Positions 5,834 to 8,388 of a stretch of DNA of 8,388 nt are shown in pieces (position 1 is the stretch's first letter; each line of letters opens with the position of its first letter). The stretch lies in NCBI GenBank assembly GCA_947246775.1, contig CAMXTM010000077.1:1-8388 (forward strand). The letters run 5' to 3'. The notes beneath the pieces were generated by a model. It saw only the letters and a list, made by a program, of their open reading frames with translations. It had not been told where the DNA came from and did no database searches. The position numbers and the translations under genes are program-made. This DNA is from an uncultured Clostridium sp. GTDB lineage: Bacteria > Bacillota > Clostridia > Lachnospirales > Anaerotignaceae.

Positions 5834-5861
5834 ATTATACTTTTTTTATGCCATTTGTCAA
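5834..5861 (-). promoter_or_regulatory. Sigma-A promoter of the T-box/met operon
   Basis: The minus strand carries perfect hexamers TTGACA (5861-5856) and TATAAT (5839-5834) with a 16-base spacer. Transcription should start near 5827, at the 5' end of the T-box leader. Perfect hexamers imply strong constant initiation with control left to the T-box. Confidence 0.88.
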
Positions 5862-5911
5862 GAACTTTTTTCTATTTTTCTATATCTATCCTGCTATTGC
5901 GCTATTTTTTG

Positions 5912-5940
5912 TTGAAACATAGGAAATACTATGATATGAT
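5912..5940 (+). promoter_or_regulatory. Promoter of the RibD-C/DHFR-like gene
   Basis: TTGAAA (5912-5917) and TATGAT (5935-5940) have a 17-base spacer, each hexamer one base off consensus. The start would be near 5947, about 40 bases before the ATG. It faces away from the met-operon promoter, with about 50 A+T-rich bases between the two -35 boxes. Confidence 0.75.
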
Positions 5941-5975
5941 TTATAAAATAGTTAAATTATATTAGGATTTTTGAA

Positions 5976-5981
5976 AGAGGG
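5976..5981 (+). promoter_or_regulatory. Ribosome binding site that fixes the DHFR-like start
   Basis: AGAGGG ends 7 nt before ATG 5989. It lies downstream of the alternative in-frame TTG at 5971, which therefore has no suitable site of its own. Confidence 0.7.
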
Positions 5982-5988
5982 AATATCT

Positions 5989-6519
5989 ATGAGAAAAGTT
6001 GTTTTATTTATTGCAATGAGCATTGATGGATATATCGCAGATAAAAATGGTAGTGTAGACTGGCTAAATGGGCAGGATAGTAAGGAAGATACGATAGACA
6101 CATATTCCATATTTATAAAAGAGATTGATACAGTGATGATGGGCTGGAATACTTATTACCAAATTACAACTCAATTATCTCCTACAGAATGGGTATATAG
6201 CAACTTAACAACTTATGTCATTACACATAAAAAACAATGCTCGACAAATGAAATTATCTTTACAGAAAAAGACCCAAATGATATGATAAAAGAATTAAAA
6301 AGAAAAGAGGGAAAAAACATTTGGATTTGTGGAGGAGCAAACCTTGTTCAGCAACTTGTAAAAGCAGATTTGATTGATGAATACTATATTTCTGTAATAC
6401 CAACTATTTTAGGTTCAGGGATTCGCCTTTTTGACACAGCACCAGATGAAATAAAATTAAAGCTAGTTTCTACTCAAAAGTATAATGGAATTGTTGAGCT
6501 AATTTACTCACGTAGATAA
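5989..6519 (+). CDS. RibD C-terminal/dihydrofolate reductase-fold protein
   Basis: Protein of the RibD-C/DHFR-like reductase superfamily (the YwjB/YyaP type of Firmicutes), probably a cytoplasmic NAD(P)H-binding enzyme with unknown substrate. The start is ATG 5989, giving 176 residues; the upstream in-frame TTG at 5971 lacks a ribosome site. Visible landmarks: N-terminal strand and loop MSIDGYIADKNGSVDWL (10-26), MGWNTY (51-56, where DHFR-like proteins have MGRxTY), TTYVITHK (74-81), the nucleotide-binding glycines ICGGANLVQQL (113-123), and PTILGSGIRLF (138-148). It is not classical FolA, which has a different active-site signature, and it lacks the RibD deaminase domain. It has its own promoter. 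It is 72 nt upstream of an unrelated-looking 164-residue gene. Its nearness to the met operon is divergent, so a functional link is not implied. Confidence 0.88.
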   Translation: MRKVVLFIAMSIDGYIADKNGSVDWLNGQDSKEDTIDTYSIFIKEIDTVMMGWNTYYQITTQLSPTEWVYSNLTTYVITHKKQCSTNEIIFTEKDPNDMIKELKRKEGKNIWICGGANLVQQLVKADLIDEYYISVIPTILGSGIRLFDTAPDEIKLKLVSTQKYNGIVELIYSRR

Positions 6520-6525
6520 TTTCAA

Positions 6526-6573
6526 TTTCATAAATTTATACTATACTAATAATGATATAAATGAAACTTTTTT
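6526..6573 (+). terminator. Weak A+T-only hairpin with T-run between two genes
   Basis: TTTCATaaaTTTATA (6526-6540) can pair with TATAAATGAAA (6556-6566) with a bulge, followed by C and six T (6568-6573). It could end or attenuate the DHFR-like transcript. Without any GC core it would be weak, and it ends just before the next gene's Shine-Dalgarno. Confidence 0.25.
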
Positions 6574-6591
6574 ATAAGGAGTTATATTAAA

Positions 6592-7086
6592 ATGAGTGCT
6601 TCCATTATTATATTAAAAGAAATTCAAACATTTTCCTACCTAGATATATTAAATGATGTTAAAACAGCAGCGCACAAATGCAATATGCACTGTATTTATG
6701 TAAACACACATTTTAACAATCATGAATTTGAGGATTTAGATGGCACATTGTCCGAAGTCGATGCCGAAACACTTCAAAAAAATTATCAAAATGGTATCTA
6801 TACCAAACAATGCACCTTTCACATACGCAAACCAACAGAACTTTCCTATGACAGTTTTACTTGGTTAATTAACAATAAAAATTATTTTTGGGCATTGGAC
6901 TTACAAAACTTAAGCAATGAATATGCGTTTGCCTTTCGCTTTTTAGCGCAATATTTTAAAAAGAATAAAAATGACTATTTATGGTTTGATGATGCTGATT
7001 GGTACTATTCTGCACAAGACATTATCAATCTTAGCAAACAGCCCTATTGTGCAGAATGGGCAAGCAAAAAACTTTCTATTCTCTAA
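6592..7086 (+). CDS. Hypothetical protein, 164 residues
   Basis: I do not recognise this family. The start is well supported by TAAGGAG, 10 nt before the ATG. The protein is soluble-looking, without a signal peptide or membrane helix. The N-terminal part (ASIIILKEIQTF, AHKCNMHCIYVNTHF) has alternating hydrophobic residues. The C-terminal half is rich in aromatic residues, with FTWLINNKNYFWALDLQNL (89-107), FRFLAQYF and an acidic-aromatic block DYLWFDDADWYYSAQD (128-143), which looks like a conserved core. Five Trp in 164 residues is notable. It lies 72 nt after the DHFR-like gene in the same direction and is closed by a strong terminator, so read-through co-expression is possible. A peptide-modifying, immunity or toxin role would be guesswork. 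Confidence 0.75.
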   Translation: MSASIIILKEIQTFSYLDILNDVKTAAHKCNMHCIYVNTHFNNHEFEDLDGTLSEVDAETLQKNYQNGIYTKQCTFHIRKPTELSYDSFTWLINNKNYFWALDLQNLSNEYAFAFRFLAQYFKKNKNDYLWFDDADWYYSAQDIINLSKQPYCAEWASKKLSIL

Positions 7087-7099
7087 TACCTTTAAAAAC

Positions 7100-7153
7100 A
7101 AAAAGCAAATGATTTTACTATTTTATTACCTTACAGTAAATCATTTGCTTTTT
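7100..7153. terminator. Strong bidirectional terminator between convergent genes
   Basis: The arm 7100-7119 (AAAAAGCAAATGATTTTACT) pairs with 7135-7153 (AGTAAATCATTTGCTTTTT). The stem is about 19 bp with one bulged T and a 15-base loop. The A-run on the left and T-run on the right give a U-tract in both directions. It serves the 164-residue gene (stop 14 bases away) and the GDPD gene coming from the right (stop at 7159). Confidence 0.92.
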
Positions 7154-7158
7154 CCTAT

Positions 7159-8388
7159 TTATGCATTTGTTGCCACAATATATCCTTTTCCATCTTCCTT
7201 TTTTTGTGCGTTCATACCCAGCATATTAGCCAAGTCTTCTATATTGATATACAAATCACCATCTACGGTATAGCACTGTGGTGAAACCGCTGCACCATCT
7301 ACGGTAACATTATAATTGCTTTTTTTGGTAATATATTTTTGACTATTATCTAACAGCATTTCATTGCCTATTGCAGTATATTCTCCGCCTTTTATTAACT
7401 GCACTGTATTGGTTTTACTATCAAATTTTACCTCAAACTGTGCAGGCGTACCCATTACAACCGTTGCAAAATCTCTTAATTTTATATAATCCTTTCCCAT
7501 AATCGTAATCATATTAGAAACAATTTCTTTTTGATTGACCATGACTCTACTAGACCAGAAAGGCGTTTTTTTCATATTTACTAAGTCTAAATCATAAGGT
7601 TTTATGTAATCGGTATAAATGCCATAGCAGCCTGCCTGCAACATCAATTTAAAGTCCAGCACTCTATTGACGGTATGAGCATACACCTTTATTCCCTTTG
7701 CTGTTAATTTTTGCACATTTTCCTTTGTAACCACTTCATAGTTAATGGTTACTACATCAATGCCATTTTCTGCACAAAATGTTGCTATTTCATCATAGTT
7801 TGGATTGGGTGTCTGATACAAGGTATATATCCAATTAGAAAAAGGATATATTTGTTTTACTGTTTCCAGCATATCTGTATGATATATCTGCACCACAATT
7901 CTATCTAATACTTTTTCCTGTCCTTTTGACTTTGCTATATTGACAATATCAGTAAACTGTTTTTGTATGGTTTGTTCATCTGTATATTTTGTATCTGTAA
8001 TCAAATAAACATCTTCATACTCTGCCATTAAGTCCAAAAGCTGTGCTGCTGTAAGCGATGTATAGCGAAAATTGATTTTTTCATTACTAAAGCGTCCTAC
8101 ATTCATTTCTGTAGAACCGTTGACAGTTTGTTCTAAATTATAATAAGAATCTTGGTCAAAGTCATGTCTTACTACCAAAGTACCATCACTCGTTACATTA
8201 AAATCTGCTTCCATTACTTTGTAGCCATCACTCCAAGAATGTATAAATGCTTCTTTTGAATTGGTTTCTTTTTTGTCTTCAATCGCACCCAGTGCATGAG
8301 CAACCAACCTATTTTCATCATACCATTTTTGTTCTGCTCTGACAGGTACACACAAAAAGATTGTCGCAAATGCTACTGCGGTGACTTG
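7159..8388 (-). CDS. Secreted GDPD-family protein with C-terminal stalk-like domain (5' end missing)
   Basis: Glycerophosphodiester phosphodiesterase-family protein, truncated by the right edge of the window; 409 residues are visible. The frame stays open to 8388, so the true start is outside and the TTG at 8355 is not it. The first visible residues (VTAVAFATIFLCVPVRA) are the hydrophobic core and likely cleavage site of a signal peptide, so the enzyme is exported. Counting from 8388, the TIM-barrel motifs are VAHALG (His 31), TNSKEAF (42-48), MEADF with Glu 60 and Asp 62, TSDG, and VVRHDF with His 75. These are the usual metal and acid/base residues; the usual Arg after the first His is Ala. 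The last 130 or so residues (MVNQKEIVSN, YIKLRDFATVV, DSKTNTVQL, DLYINIEDLANMLGM) resemble the copper amine oxidase N-terminal-like stalk domain common on clostridial surface proteins. The substrate is probably an extracellular phosphodiester such as a lipid headgroup or teichoic acid unit, by inference. Confidence 0.88.
   Translation of the reverse strand, partial: QVTAVAFATIFLCVPVRAEQKWYDENRLVAHALGAIEDKKETNSKEAFIHSWSDGYKVMEADFNVTSDGTLVVRHDFDQDSYYNLEQTVNGSTEMNVGRFSNEKINFRYTSLTAAQLLDLMAEYEDVYLITDTKYTDEQTIQKQFTDIVNIAKSKGQEKVLDRIVVQIYHTDMLETVKQIYPFSNWIYTLYQTPNPNYDEIATFCAENGIDVVTINYEVVTKENVQKLTAKGIKVYAHTVNRVLDFKLMLQAGCYGIYTDYIKPYDLDLVNMKKTPFWSSRVMVNQKEIVSNMITIMGKDYIKLRDFATVVMGTPAQFEVKFDSKTNTVQLIKGGEYTAIGNEMLLDNSQKYITKKSNYNVTVDGAAVSPQCYTVDGDLYINIEDLANMLGMNAQKKEDGKGYIVATNA

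Overview
The window looks like chromosomal DNA from a low-GC Gram-positive anaerobe, most likely class Clostridia and perhaps Lachnospiraceae-like. The reasons are strong A+T bias, AGGAGG/GAGGTG-type ribosome binding sites, near-consensus sigma-A promoters, a T-box leader, a lipoprotein-type MetQ, and a secreted GDPD enzyme with a C-terminal stalk-like domain. Genus assignment is inference. The standard bacterial code appears to apply: the visible Trp codons are TGG, and TGA ends at least one intact gene.

Layout, left to right. (1) Positions 1-177 hold the 3' end of an unrecognised + strand gene that seems to change frame at an A-run. Its TGA overlaps the Shine-Dalgarno of hisC (189-1247), a complete histidinol-phosphate aminotransferase with no other his gene in view. 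(2) Positions 1248-2398 are very A+T-rich. They hold a 20-base palindrome, a bidirectional terminator-like hairpin, a possible 31-residue amphipathic peptide gene, and two tightly coupled minus-strand XRE-type regulators, read from a candidate promoter that contains a small dyad. (3) Positions 2405-5861 are one minus-strand methionine-uptake operon. It runs: consensus promoter, T-box leader with an apparent AUG (Met) specifier, terminator, a 116-residue protein of unknown function, metN (ATPase), metI (permease) and metQ (lipoprotein), then a bidirectional terminator. metI carries one in-frame TGA at codon 69, where a Leu is expected, and the rest of its frame is intact. (4) On the + strand from 5912 come a promoter facing away from the T-box promoter, a RibD-C/dihydrofolate-reductase-like protein (5989-6519) and an unrecognised 164-residue protein (6592-7086). 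(5) A strong shared terminator separates these from a convergent secreted GDPD-family protein that runs off the right edge.

How the parts work together: when Met-tRNA is uncharged, the T-box should allow read-through into the uptake operon and raise methionine import. As sequenced, the broken permease gene would disable that transporter unless the stop is an error, a recent mutation or is suppressed. The two XRE regulators form a separate small unit that may control itself. I see no CRISPR array, rRNA, tRNA, complete mobile element or defence system. The observations most worth checking are the metI nonsense codon, the uncharacterised first gene of the Met T-box operon, and the possible small peptide gene next to the XRE pair.
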